A DNA stretch of 64,000 nucleotides from Diatrype stigma. Its lineage: Eukaryota > Ascomycota > Sordariomycetes > Xylariales > Diatrypaceae. Positions 12,796-24,583 of the stretch are shown piece by piece (position 1 is the first letter of the stretch; each line of letters begins with the position of its first letter). Made by a program: the position numbers and the translations under genes. The notes beneath the pieces were generated by a model. It was not told where the DNA came from. It saw only the letters and a list, made by a program, of their open reading frames with translations, and did not search any database. Location of the stretch: positions 289,312-353,311 of the forward strand of contig JAKJXP020000047.1 in NCBI GenBank assembly GCA_022225965.2, given 5' to 3'.

Positions 12796-13482
12796 GGGCC
12801 TGTTTACTGGAATTTCGTCGCGACTACGAATGTACCGGATCAGCACCAAAACCCACTTTGACGACACCGTTCCATAACGCTTTCCTACTTTTGGGTGCGA
12901 TTTACACTTGCACAACTGCTACAAAGATGCATAAATGTCGTAGCCGCAACGAAGAATTATGCATTGTACCACCCCTTGCTGCTTGGCAACTTTCCTTCAA
13001 AAGGAAGGCATCGTGGCCGCGACGAAGCTCGTCGCGGCTGTCCTATTTTAGGACCGTCGCAGCTACGTTTGCCGCGGCTATAGCTTATAATTGGTCAAAT
13101 CCAATAATTCGACCCACTTTTATACTTAATAACGCTTTAAATGCTTTATTATTGGTTGCTGCAAAATGGGCAAAAGGGACTAAATGGGCAAAAGGAACAA
13201 AAGGGGCAGAAAAAGCAAAAGGGGCAAAAGGGGCAAAAGGGGCAGAATGGGCAGAATGGGCAGAATGGGCAGAATGGGCAGAATGGGCAAAATGGGCAGA
13301 ATGGGCAAAATGGGCAGAATGGGCAGAATGAGCAGAATGGGCCAGAAAGAAAAGAGTAAATGCTTAGTCATTAGCCAGAATACAATGCCAGACCCCAGAT
13401 TTTGCTTGTGCAAATAAATTGGAGCAATTTTGTATTTATGGAGCTTCGCCGCGACGAAGGTTGAAGTCCGGTAAACAGGCCC
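12796..13482. mobile_element. 687-bp PIF/Harbinger-like MITE candidate
   Basis: The left end reads GGGCCTGTTTACTGGA and the right end, on the opposite strand, GGGCCTGTTTACCGGA. These are terminal inverted repeats of 16 bases with one mismatch, followed by a subterminal TTCGTCGCG match on both sides. The element is flanked on both sides by TTA (12793-12795 and 13483-13485), a 3-base target duplication. TIRs of the GGGCCTGTTT type with TTA/TWA duplications are characteristic of the PIF/Harbinger superfamily. No transposase frame is present, so it would be non-autonomous. It carries a 15-base minisatellite internally. Confidence 0.75.
13165..13340. repeat. GGGCARAA/GGGCAGAAT minisatellite inside the MITE candidate
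   Basis: A purine-rich array of GGGCAAAA and ATGGGCAGA-type units that becomes more regular toward its 3' end. It produces open frames on both strands (Gly-Gln-Asn, Trp-Ala-Glu or Ile-Leu-Pro periodic peptides) which I take to be repeat artefacts rather than genes. Confidence 0.85.
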
Positions 13483-16400
13483 TTAGCAGTGCTAAGTTAG
13501 CACTGCATTCCTCACCTCTCGATGCCTACCTACGTACATACTATGTATGTACAATACGCACATACGCAATACCCGCTAGCTACAGCCTACAGTAGCCTCC
13601 CATACCTCAGTTGGTGCGTGTCTAAGACATGAAGCCAGCCGCCTTGGCCGCCATGTGGCAGTTGAACGACTATCTGACCCTATTTGCATCAGTAACACAC
13701 TACCACCTAGGTACGTACAAATAGACTATAGTACCAATGAACTATCAGTGGATGAGACATACAAAGCTGCACCCTTGCATACTCGGTTCGTACGATTACG
13801 ATTACGAAAGATTCTAAACACCTACTATGTAGTATGCCCACAAATAGGCAGGTGTATTAAGGCCATAGGGCTGGTTCACCATGCCACTGATAGTAAAGAG
13901 ATTCATAGTAAAATGGCTTTATCAATAATGCACTCAGTTCTTTCATGCACTCGGAACTATGAGACCAGCTCACCGATTATATATCCAAAAACGCTTAACT
14001 AACATCGCATCTACAGGGAAAGGGTTTTAGTTATCGTCAAGTGTCACGCAAGCTTTTGTTCAGATTCTGGCCATTGCAGCGGCCTCTCGCATCCAACGTA
14101 CATCATGAGGTGATGAGGGTAGTGTATAGTTAATAGACCATCCAGCTTGAGCCCCTCCCCCCTCCCCCCTCCCCCTGGCAATTGATATGCCGGCACCCAT
14201 CAGACGAAGCCGAATAGAAATGCGACGAACCCCGATCAACTGCTCTTTCCGAGGCCGATGCGCGGCATGCAAACATCCTGTCCTGTGTCGCATGATCTTT
14301 CTATCTTTCTTCTCTCTATACCACACACTCTCTTACAAAGCCCCAGAAATAGCTAACTATCGTTAGCCCCTCTTCCCTTCTGCCCGTCTGCCCCTATCCT
14401 CTAGTCCCGACCCGACAGCCGAAGGGCCCGACCCCTTATCTACCATAGTACCTACACGTCTGCCGACGCGTAGGTAGGCAGCCAGGTACCAGCCCATATA
14501 GTTAATTATACTGGGACCATTCGCGATGTTTCCTTTATCAAGTAAGGCTCAGATCGTCTGACAGCGGAAGATCTCTCGTTACGCAATAGTTGGAATTAGT
14601 TGAACAGATCTTGCTTGAAGAACCATATAAGCCACCACGAAGCGGGTGAGTGGCAAGTGAGTATGCGTAATGCAATGTCCTTGGCGTAGGTAGCATCACG
14701 GACGGGATGGGCGTTAGATCGAGAAGATAGGTTAGATCCTCCGCGTCGAACTCACTCACACACTCAGGCCTATAGACCTAGTTAAAGGTTGGATTCATGG
14801 AACCCTGGAACCCTGGAACCCTGGAATCTACATGAAACACTTCGAAAGCAGCACGCTTCGCACTTTATCGTGCCAGAACTGCAGGCGCAGCGCCTGGTCA
14901 AAATGAGTACGCGTGTTACCCCAGCTACGCAATTTGAACACCTGCTTCCGCAGCAGTGTAAGCACTTTTCGGCTACCATGTACGGCTGCTCTGCTCAGGG
15001 CAAGGATCACCCCTAATGGACCTGCAGCCACAGCTATCCCTGGCATGGGGGCGGTTTATCTCCGATAATGTCGGTTGCGTTGCGTTCACCAGGGGCCCCA
15101 GGGGCACCGGGGGGTGAGCAAGACGTCAAATTAATAACTGTGAATTGTGCTGCTCGGCGCTTCCGAAGAAACGGCTGATGAGGTAACTGGATCGGCGAAA
15201 TGTCTCAGCATTGGCTGATGTTCTTCTTTCTCATGGCTCATCCCAGCCCTTTCACGAACGGCTATCTCCTTGAAGATCTTGGCTGCTACCTCAGTCGATT
15301 CTTTTTGACGTTGCTAGCATAAGAGGCGCACAAAAGTCCCGGCGCTTGGCGCAACGTCGCTAATCTGACATGTAGATATTGTGGAGGTAGCGGGCCTCCA
15401 TCCGGGCCCATCCCTAGAGCAATATGTGACGAGAGTTATTACTCCCTACGTACATACGTACTAACATAAGGTAGGTTCTCCATAAGGTAGAATGAAACTA
15501 CCATGTACGTATCGACCGTGAGGCGGCACATCTGCTCTGCTGATCGAGCACCTGCATTCACCCCCGTGCGTCTAAGAACGTGGGCAAAATCCACTGCTGC
15601 ACGTTCCGCGGTGGTGGCAGATCGGCGGAATTATGATGCCAAGCGCGCTGAGATCCCACAGATCTCCAAGGTGAACGACATGTAATAAACTACATAGTAG
15701 GCAGTCAATGCCCACCGCCATTGCGAGCGCGACAACGGGACGGCGAGGCGTAGGTAGCACGTAGCGGGGCTGCCCGTCCCCCGAGAAGCACCAGCCCGGA
15801 CTGCCTACATGGGATCGTCGCCGCCGGACGTTGGTATTAGGTTTCGCTGCTAATCAACAGGCATGTCTTTGACTCTCGCTCGTCTCAACGTCGAACGTCC
15901 TTGGATACCAGCCGGCTGCCGTGGCCCGTCACACCACGAGTTTATCTTCTGTAGCGGTTGTGGTCAGCCTGATTCCGATCAACGATGCACCTTCACGCAC
16001 GCCACTGTTTCCACGAAGTTCACACACGTCGGAACCTATGGATAGTGCTCATCTACCCCCGTCCATCCCCCCTCCCCTCCCCCTCTCCCCCCTTTGTGTG
16101 TGGTGGTACCGTCCTATACCATCATACAAGGGAGCAAATGTACACTGCAGCTCATTTCGCTGTCTGACACGTCGTCAAGCCAAGCACCCCTGACCAATCT
16201 TAGAGGACGAGCAAAAGTCGTCTAATAGGTATTTCACAAGACGCTACAGCTATAGTATGGCTAGTTAGGATACGCTTCAGCCTCCCCTTAACTAGCCATG
16301 CCTTCCATCCTTCATCCTTGAGCTTGGTAGATGCTTCGTGGGGGGGGTTGCGTGTACATAGTCTGTTACGCCGGTGGCTTGGGCTAGACACTTTCACTTC

Positions 16401-18902
16401 TTCGAGACCAACAACGGCCGGTCTCTCTTCCTCTGTCAACTGCGGGGAGCCACAGTATTTGCTCTGCTGCAAGGTAACCACACTGAAATCCCAGCAGCAT
16501 GCCCTACAGATCTTGGACGAGGCGACGTGTCACTTTTATGACCCGGCCTAGCAAGATCTGAGGCTGTCATGTTAGTAGATGCATATGCACCCGTACATCG
16601 CTCACACACGCCCATGCATCACATTCACCGGCTGCTACTGTCGCGGGGGACAGATACTACGCTGCGCCGTTCTGGACCCGCTCGCATCTCGATATAGAAC
16701 GCCTTATGCACGGTAAACCGCATGCCTCTCTTTTGGTTACTACTATGTATGTCACTCTGCCTAGCACTGGTCCGCCCGCCCGCCACTCTACTCCAGCCAG
16801 AGAGAGCGGTTATGGCAAAGCCAAGTCTGGGATTTACGATCCCGATCTGCCGTTGCACGAGAATCAACCCGAACGAATCAGGCGTGCAGCTTCCCCGACA
16901 TCTGTAGACCTTCATTTACCCAGAAAAAATACCATATACATAGAAAGATCGAGGAGGTTACAGCATCCGAAGACGACGAATGACTTGCCTTTGCTGGCTG
17001 CAGCCCCCGAAACCCCCTGACTGTGTATTGTATTAACCCCCCTCCCCCCACCGCCGCCGCTTCCAGGACCAACAGGTATGACAAAAGGGCGCCGTCTGCG
17101 TAAACGTAGTCAATCTTATACACTCGCGATCTCATCTCGCGCCCGTACCCTCCCGTCACAGGCAGCCAGCCTCTTTAAGCTCTCGAATCACGATAACGAC
17201 GACGGCACGAGCCGTCACTGCTCTGGCCTGGTGTTTCCTTGCCTTGCCCTGGCCATTTGTTGAATTTAGCCTCGTGCAGAAAGATCCTAGATCAGTTCGC
17301 CGGGCAATGTTACTACGATGTGCTAATCCCTCTTATTACATCCACCCACCTGCCTAGTCAGAACGCCGTTGGTAACAGTGAACTGGCGCTCGGCCTCGAA
17401 GGGGTCGTTGGTCGATTTGCAGTATACTGAACGCTAGGCCTACCCATAACAGTGTATCAAGGTATCCCCAGCGATGGAGAGACGATAAAAACAGACTGAG
17501 GGGATAGGGGTCAGAAGCACATTGGGATCCTAGGATCTTCGTCTGCTCTATCGGCCACCTCGATTGCACTCCTCTACATCAACTAGGTATGTCTGTTTAA
17601 ACTTGATATTGAGGTCGGAAAAGGATTCTACTACACGTGATCTATTCATAGACGGTTCTGACCATTGGAAACGCCCCTTGCAGTGCGTCCTCACCTTCCT
17701 CAGCAACTTGATTATCGCGTAACATGGCGTACTCATAATTCATTTCCGGTTCTAGTTATGTGATCACTTACAATCAAACTAGGAAAGATATAATGTAAAC
17801 CGGATTGAAGCTTTTCTATAACTACACATACTACGTAGTAGAGCCGACACCCGCACGCACTACGACAGCGGGGCGGAATAAGTTATGACTATGTAGTTAA
17901 CTAGTTGACAGCGCGGCTTTCTCCAAGCCTTGATGTCGGGATAGTTATGCAGAGACGCGGAATTACGGATATACGAAGCGCTAATGAAGAACAAATCCCC
18001 TGCAGTAGACTTCTCCGCAGGCGATCCCTTAATAAGATCCTCTCATAAGATCAGATCCATCTCGCTCGGCGCCGCCGCCATCGCGGCCGCCGGAGCTAGC
18101 CCTGACTGACCATGTCCATAGTACCTAGCTACCTAGTAACTACTTGGGGAAAGGAAGATAGTAGTTCCTAGTGCCTCCCTCCAGCAGCCGAAGGAGACCG
18201 TCACCCGGCCCCGCGGGTTCTGCCGGTGAGGCTGCGAGGGTTAATTATCTATGTAATAAGGGCCCCGGGATAGAAGCAGGGTACAGAGGGCAGGATACAT
18301 GCTATCTATCTATATCCCTATAGATACGCACATAGATAGGAGTCAAGGCCGTTGGGAATCCATGTGGAGCATAGCGCGCGTGCATGTGTCAATACCGTCA
18401 AGCAGCGGGTGACAGGGTGGATATGCTACGCTAACATGCCATGCTAGTTGCTGTTTTATGATCCTCTTGATACTTATTATTGCAGCATTTGCAGCATAAT
18501 AACTGCTACGTAGTATACGAGCAGTGTCCTATAGTCGATATAGGCATGTAGTAGCTACGTAGCTGGAGCACCCGAACTACCAGCCAGGCTAGTGAATGAC
18601 AGCGGGAATCCGAACTTGAATTCCCGTTTCTTGGGAGGGATCGTCCTCCCTTATCGAGCAATCGGACAAGCACCGCCTAGGCAAGCGATAGACGGAGTGA
18701 TCGTTGCCGCGTAGGTATCTAGCACCAAGTGCTATCTACATATCTTCATTTCATAGACCGAGGCGTGCGAGACCTGCGAGGCTGAACCAACGACAGGCTG
18801 ATTTTCAATATAATACCTGAGTGCTATAAGTACAAGTGCTCCTCAGCTAGCTTTAGCGAGGTAGACTAAACTGCTACGGCAGAGAAGTGTTTGAAGTTAA
18901 TA

Positions 18903-18925
18903 AGGATGGATGGATGGATGGATGT
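18903..18925. repeat. (GGAT)n microsatellite
   Basis: Five tandem GGAT tetranucleotides in non-coding DNA. Confidence 0.8.
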
Positions 18926-21900
18926 AAAGTCAGTCCGTTGCTCCGTAATGATCATTAGGTAGTTATCCCCAAAATCCATGTCCCCGGTCCCGCGGGTTGA
19001 GTTACCATGCCTCGGGTCCATGGAACGTCAGATAATACTTCCAATGCTACATGCTACGTACTATGTAACTATATGTGCTAACTATGCTAATAATTATGCT
19101 AATGAACTTCCCCCAGATGCCGTGACACAACGGTCCACGGTTGAGAAATCCAAGGGACCCTTGGCAAGAAACCCGGACACCACCCTAACGTAGCCCGCCC
19201 CCCATTCCATCACCCATGGGCCAGGAATGGCCCCCATAATGGTGCGCCCGCCCCTGCTCCGATTCCTCCAGCGATCGGCGTGGCTACCCATCGGCTGGTT
19301 TTCTGCTCGCCCGCCAGCCCGCCAACGCCCGTCGTTGATACATAGTCCAGTCCGGCCCCTCCCCCCTTCGAAGAAATACCTATGTAGACTACATGCGCAT
19401 TCGTACATAGTACCCCATCCCATCCTTCTTTGGGCCCCCACAGCACGTAATTAATTACATAACCTGCCCTGGCCGTAAACCGTTACCGCACTGGGCAAGT
19501 ATGTACGCTGCATAACCTTGCCCGCTCCCCCTTTTTTCTTGTATAGCATAGTATAGTTAGACCAGTTAGTTATGTGTTCTTCCTGCTCGATCGGACGAGC
19601 ATACGTATGTTAGCCGCTCTCGCTTCAGATCCCCTCCCTCCCTCCTATAAGCCTCAATCCACTTCGCGGGGCTGCCAAAATAGGGTCCTACCCATGAAGT
19701 AGGCATTCAAGGCATCTTGAATAGGTGGTAGTACATTCCTTCACTAACTAGTTATTCGTTTAAAAGCACAGCGATGCTCCTAGTTTCTGCATGATAAAAT
19801 TCCTGGAAATCCTATGCATTTTGACTGCCATATGCACCAAGTGGTAGGGAAATTTATGGTCTTGGCAAAGATACATCCGACATGTACCTCCCCCGGTACA
19901 CCTAAAATAGTACTATCGCCTAAGAAATTCAGGTATCTGGGGAGCAAAATTAATGATATTACGGTACGTACCATACAAATCATACCCCCTGTTCAGTGCA
20001 TGTAGCACCTGCAAACAGCCAAAGGGTATGCATTTAGACCGGTGTATGCACTAAGTAGTTCCTTATGATTACAACGCCAAGACAATACACATAAAATATA
20101 TGCATAATTATTATGTTCTACCACCACCCCCCCTTTTCCCCTTTTCTTTGCCAGACCTCCTATTCACAGTATCATTCTCGTCTCCTGTTTGCTCTTTTCT
20201 CTACCATGGAGACGACGCATTTTCCCGCCTTGTTCCATCATACCTACCGATACTATCGCCCCTTTCCGACTCGGCTATCCCGGCTCTCGTGCCTATCGAG
20301 TGGCGTGCAGTGGGTGAGCCCATGATGGCGAGGGGTGGGGTGCATGGTAGGCGTCCCTGCCTGCTGCTGCAGCCGGCGCCAGCCAGCCAGCGCCGGAAAG
20401 GAGATTCCGTGCAGTGGCGGAGGTTCTGTGATGTTGTAGTCGCAGAAGAGGCGTTTCTCGGCGTAGGATCTGGGGTTGGGACGGGGGACGGGGGAACGAT
20501 GGCGTTCAGCAAGGACGATATAGCGTCGGGACCGCAACTACGGTGCTGATGGTGCCATGTCTATGCCTACAGCAGATCCTGGAAACCGAGGGCGTGATGT
20601 GCAAATTTCTCGCGGATATGGCTCGTGGGAGGTAGGTAAGGGCAGGATAGGTAGGTAAGGAGGTGCACGCCGGCCGGAACACATAGATGAATCGAGTTGC
20701 CACCCTATATACTGCGAAATATATGGCGAAAACAGAGCTGTTGTTATATCAGAATGCCACCACTGCCCTCTTCCTCCAAAAAGCCCTGTTCGATATGTAA
20801 TCTCCGGTAAACACCGTGCTATGTGACGAGTCAGGTTATATAGTAGCAGTAGATCGAGGGTGGCCATCGGGGTAGCATGTGGCGTTTGCCTTTCTCCAGT
20901 AGGAAGCCGTCACGGATCTCTCCTGGCCGCAACATGCGCCGGAGTGCTTGGTGTCTCCTGCCTAACTCCCACACACGTGCAGCCCCTTGCGGTGACTTTG
21001 CATGAACTCCTTATCTAGATGCGGTGCCTTTGGGCGCGGGCGATCTGCCTCGATACTACCTACGGTACCGCATCCCCTATGCCTAGAAGGAGCACGTCGG
21101 TGATGGGGGTCAGCTACCTATGTAACATGATACTTATTCATCGCTGGGAGCTTCACGCCACTTCCAGATGTCATAGGGCACGTTCCGACTTTGATCACCT
21201 CTAGTGAAGTGTAGCTTGAGAAACCCATAGCAAGCCTTAGTGACATCAAGGCTAAGCTGGCTACATAGAGCAGTGAACTCATGACGATGTTTCTGATATG
21301 GTCGATGTTCATGTACCCCTTCTGCCTGTCGTAGGCTTTAGATGACGGGGTGCTTTCCCGACGAGGAATTTCATGCCACGACACGAAGTTAATTAACTAT
21401 AACATCATTACAGGAATTAATTGAGCCGACAGGGGCATAAACCTTCCTTCCAGTAGGTACAACTGCCAGTCCTCTTTCAGAATACCTACCTCACCCCTCC
21501 ATATTTCAAGATCAGGAGAATTTCATGATAATTCCCCGAGACGTGACGCGTCGACAGTGACAAGGGCGAGCTGATGATGTGGTGTCGAAAACGCCCCTCT
21601 GTGATGAGAGAACTCAGCACGAGCAGACAGGCCTTCTGCTGTGGATTGCGTGCTAGGTATCTCGCTCGGTATTCCACTTTATTGTCAGCAAAATGGGCTG
21701 GACCTAGACTCTCGCAAAGTATCGTGCCAACTTGATGTCTAGTTAGTATTTATTGGAAGTACAGTCCCGACGCTTATTACCGGCGTCTTTTCCACGAATA
21801 TACGTTGGTACCTAGTTACGGGATCTTCAGATGGGGCTCCCGGGCACGTCTTCTACTAACTACTGTGTACGTAGATTGTTATCAATACCCAGGCCCGCCA

Positions 21901-24583
21901 GGTGTTCCACCCAGCCATGTGTTCCCCGGAGGCTAGCGGTAGTTGAAGACCCATATGAGCTACTATAGATTAGTCTAACTAGACTCTAGAGGGGGACGGG
22001 GGGGCAGGGCAGGGCAGGACAGGGCAGGACAGAAATGGCTTGAGTGAGAGATCATCCCTTCAAGAACGCAAAGCACATTCCTAAACCAGCCGGGTACATA
22101 AACGGTGAGACCGGCCTCATCCTTGTGTGGGGGGAAAAGGGGGGGGTAAGAGAGTATAGCGGCGGCTAGGGGGTACCGAACTCAGACCACACGAAATACC
22201 CTGCTTAAAGTCGAACTCCAACCCCCTGGTCTGCCGGGTAGTGAGTGCAGTGTACAGTACATATGTAGTAAGTCAGTCAGTATTTGACATGAAAGGTATG
22301 TGCGTACGGATAGACGACCCATACGATGTGACGGCCCGAAGGCACCAACATCATTTCTACTAGTTGGCGAAGCGTCGACTAGTGACGATCCTGTAACTGT
22401 AGAGACTATCACCACCATCCACCCGCCGGCCTCTAATGATCATGGCCGAGGCCTGATGGCTTTTCGAGTGAGCTACAGCACTAGGAACCTTCCGGAGCCA
22501 TACCCAAAGCTGCTTGGCCACCCAATCGTGTTTCCTAGGGATAGTCATGGCCATCTGTCCCTCATGTCTTTGATTAACTATCCGCTAGAGGCGCGGTAGG
22601 TACTCCTGATCTACCTACCACATAACCTAATCTCACCCCATCAGCAGTGATTCACTCACAATCTGCCACTGGAAGAAATTACACACACACACCATACAGG
22701 TTCCATATGGAATTCAGGTGTTCGACCTATATCTGCCAACAGGCCCCCTTTCCGCAGCCCAGCCTCTAACATAATGCTACAGGAACTCGATGGCACTTTC
22801 TCCACAAACGACATATCCTGTCTAAACGGCCTTTGAAGAAGTGAGTGCACTAGGTTAGATAGGCCAGCAACGGTCTGAAAGCACATCCGCGTCTGTCTCG
22901 ATCTACCTACTAGCTGTTCACTAGATGGTCGTGTATATATAACTACACCACCGTCCAACCTGACCACACTACACTACGCTACGCTACGCCTTTCTACTCG
23001 ACACTGCGCCTCCTTTCCTTCACTAACCAGCTGCAACGACCGGTCTAGACCAAGTGATAGATGACACTGGCAGTTCTTCAACGAAGCATCCGATTTTCCA
23101 CGTATGACTCCCCGTGGTGGCCCGCAGTACAGGGCCTATCCTAGCGGCCCAGCCAGCCATCGTGTGCCTTCACGCGCCAGCCAGCTACCTACATAGGCAC
23201 GCACGCCTCTGTATGATTCTCCCTTCTTGTAAGGGAAAGACAAACAGACAGACATGCAAGCAGTAAGTCGCGTATGTACGTACGTACGCCCCGTCTCCTA
23301 GCTTGCTTTATATCAGACTCGGGGCCGGAGGTGCTGTTGTTGCCTTGAAGTTAGCCACATGACGGCGACCAGACTAGATAGAATTCCAGCCATGTGTTCG
23401 TTCGTCTCAAAGGTGAACCCGTCATCGCCAAACCGCTAATTGTAGATACGTAGCTCCTTAACAAACGATGCCAGGAAAATGTGTATAAGATGTGAACTAG
23501 GACAGCCTCATCATACCAGATCGCAGGTGGTGTCGCCCTTTACGCCCTCTAGTGTTGGTCGGTGGGTTGGTGGATTGGTATATCTGATGCCGGGGGGCGG
23601 CAGAGCCGCCGAAGCCTCCCTCCCTAAAGGTGGGCATGCGGCGTGAGGCAATACGCTACACGGTTCTACATATAATGAGGGCACAGATCCCACCCAAAGG
23701 CATACCTACTAGCAAGCCGGTTCCGTAGCCCCGTAACCGTAGGCCGGGCTTGTGCTCGGTATGGACCAATTCGAAGTATGATCTACCCCCTTACGAGGGA
23801 ACAGGCGAGCTCGAATCTCGGGATAATACTGTAACCGGTGTACCGCACAGATGTAATACCATAACGAACGTAAGAACCCGTCTCTAGCCGCTGCCCGCCA
23901 TCGTGTAGCCGTCCGTCCACGTCCTCTCTAGGGCTACAAATTTACAGGATGGTTCGAGAGTCGAGCATCGAAGACCGATGCGATGAGTAATGGCTTTTGG
24001 AATACTTTTGACACGTGACAGCTCTCACACATGAAGGTGAACAAACAATGTTTTTGCTCATTAATCTAATTGAAACCCTTATTAACACAATTCATCGAAA
24101 TAGCCTCAGCCAATATAGCATTGCTTTACAAGACATCGGCGCGTAGAATAATACGAATAAACACCACAACAGAAAGAGTGTTTGCGGGGCTCTATTGGCA
24201 TGCCATAACATCGTCAAACCCATGCCTTATACGGCGTCCTCGAGCCAAACAGAATCTGTCGGACCAGAAATCATGCCCCCCTTTGATCGGGCTAGCTCTT
24301 GCTCCATGAACACCAACCGGCCTTTACCCACCCCCCTAAAATTGCAGCCTCCCAGGCTTACATGGAGTTATATGTAGAACATAATATCACTCTGATATCT
24401 CCTGCCAGATGGGCTTCGTTCGCATGTTGAAGTATTTGAATCGACAAATCGGCATAGCGACGATAAAGGCACAAGGGGTGATGCCGTAAAGAATTCACTC
24501 GAAGTCCTGAACCCACGAGAGGCTGTGGTTATCGATGCGTAATCCATATGAACCGTGTCCCGCGACGGAACTTGGGTTTATTC

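Larger units (their letters stand above)
5662..24583. other. Gene-poor region of about 19 kb
   Basis: I see no supportable protein gene in this stretch. Open frames are short (mostly 60-150 codons), lack domain motifs and mostly overlap repeats. It holds many short tandem repeats and two inverted-repeat elements, listed separately. Base composition is mid GC with no obvious AT-rich collapse of the sort caused by strong repeat-induced point mutation. Non-coding transcripts, small secreted-protein genes split by introns, or decayed genes cannot be excluded by eye. Confidence 0.55.

Noticed and set aside
12858..13417. Open frames up to 157 codons over the GGGCA minisatellite
   Set aside because: Periodic peptides from a tandem repeat within a transposon-like element; every frame is open.
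13655..14002. 115-codon plus-strand frame next to the MITE candidate
   Set aside because: No motif or homologue I recognise; length is within chance for the region.
19814..20005. Frame containing KKFRYLGSKIN, faintly like a reverse-transcriptase end
   Set aside because: The match is too short, and no other polymerase motif (such as the YXDD box) is found on either side.
22300..22599. 99-codon plus-strand frame
   Set aside because: No motif, and no support from neighbouring exons.
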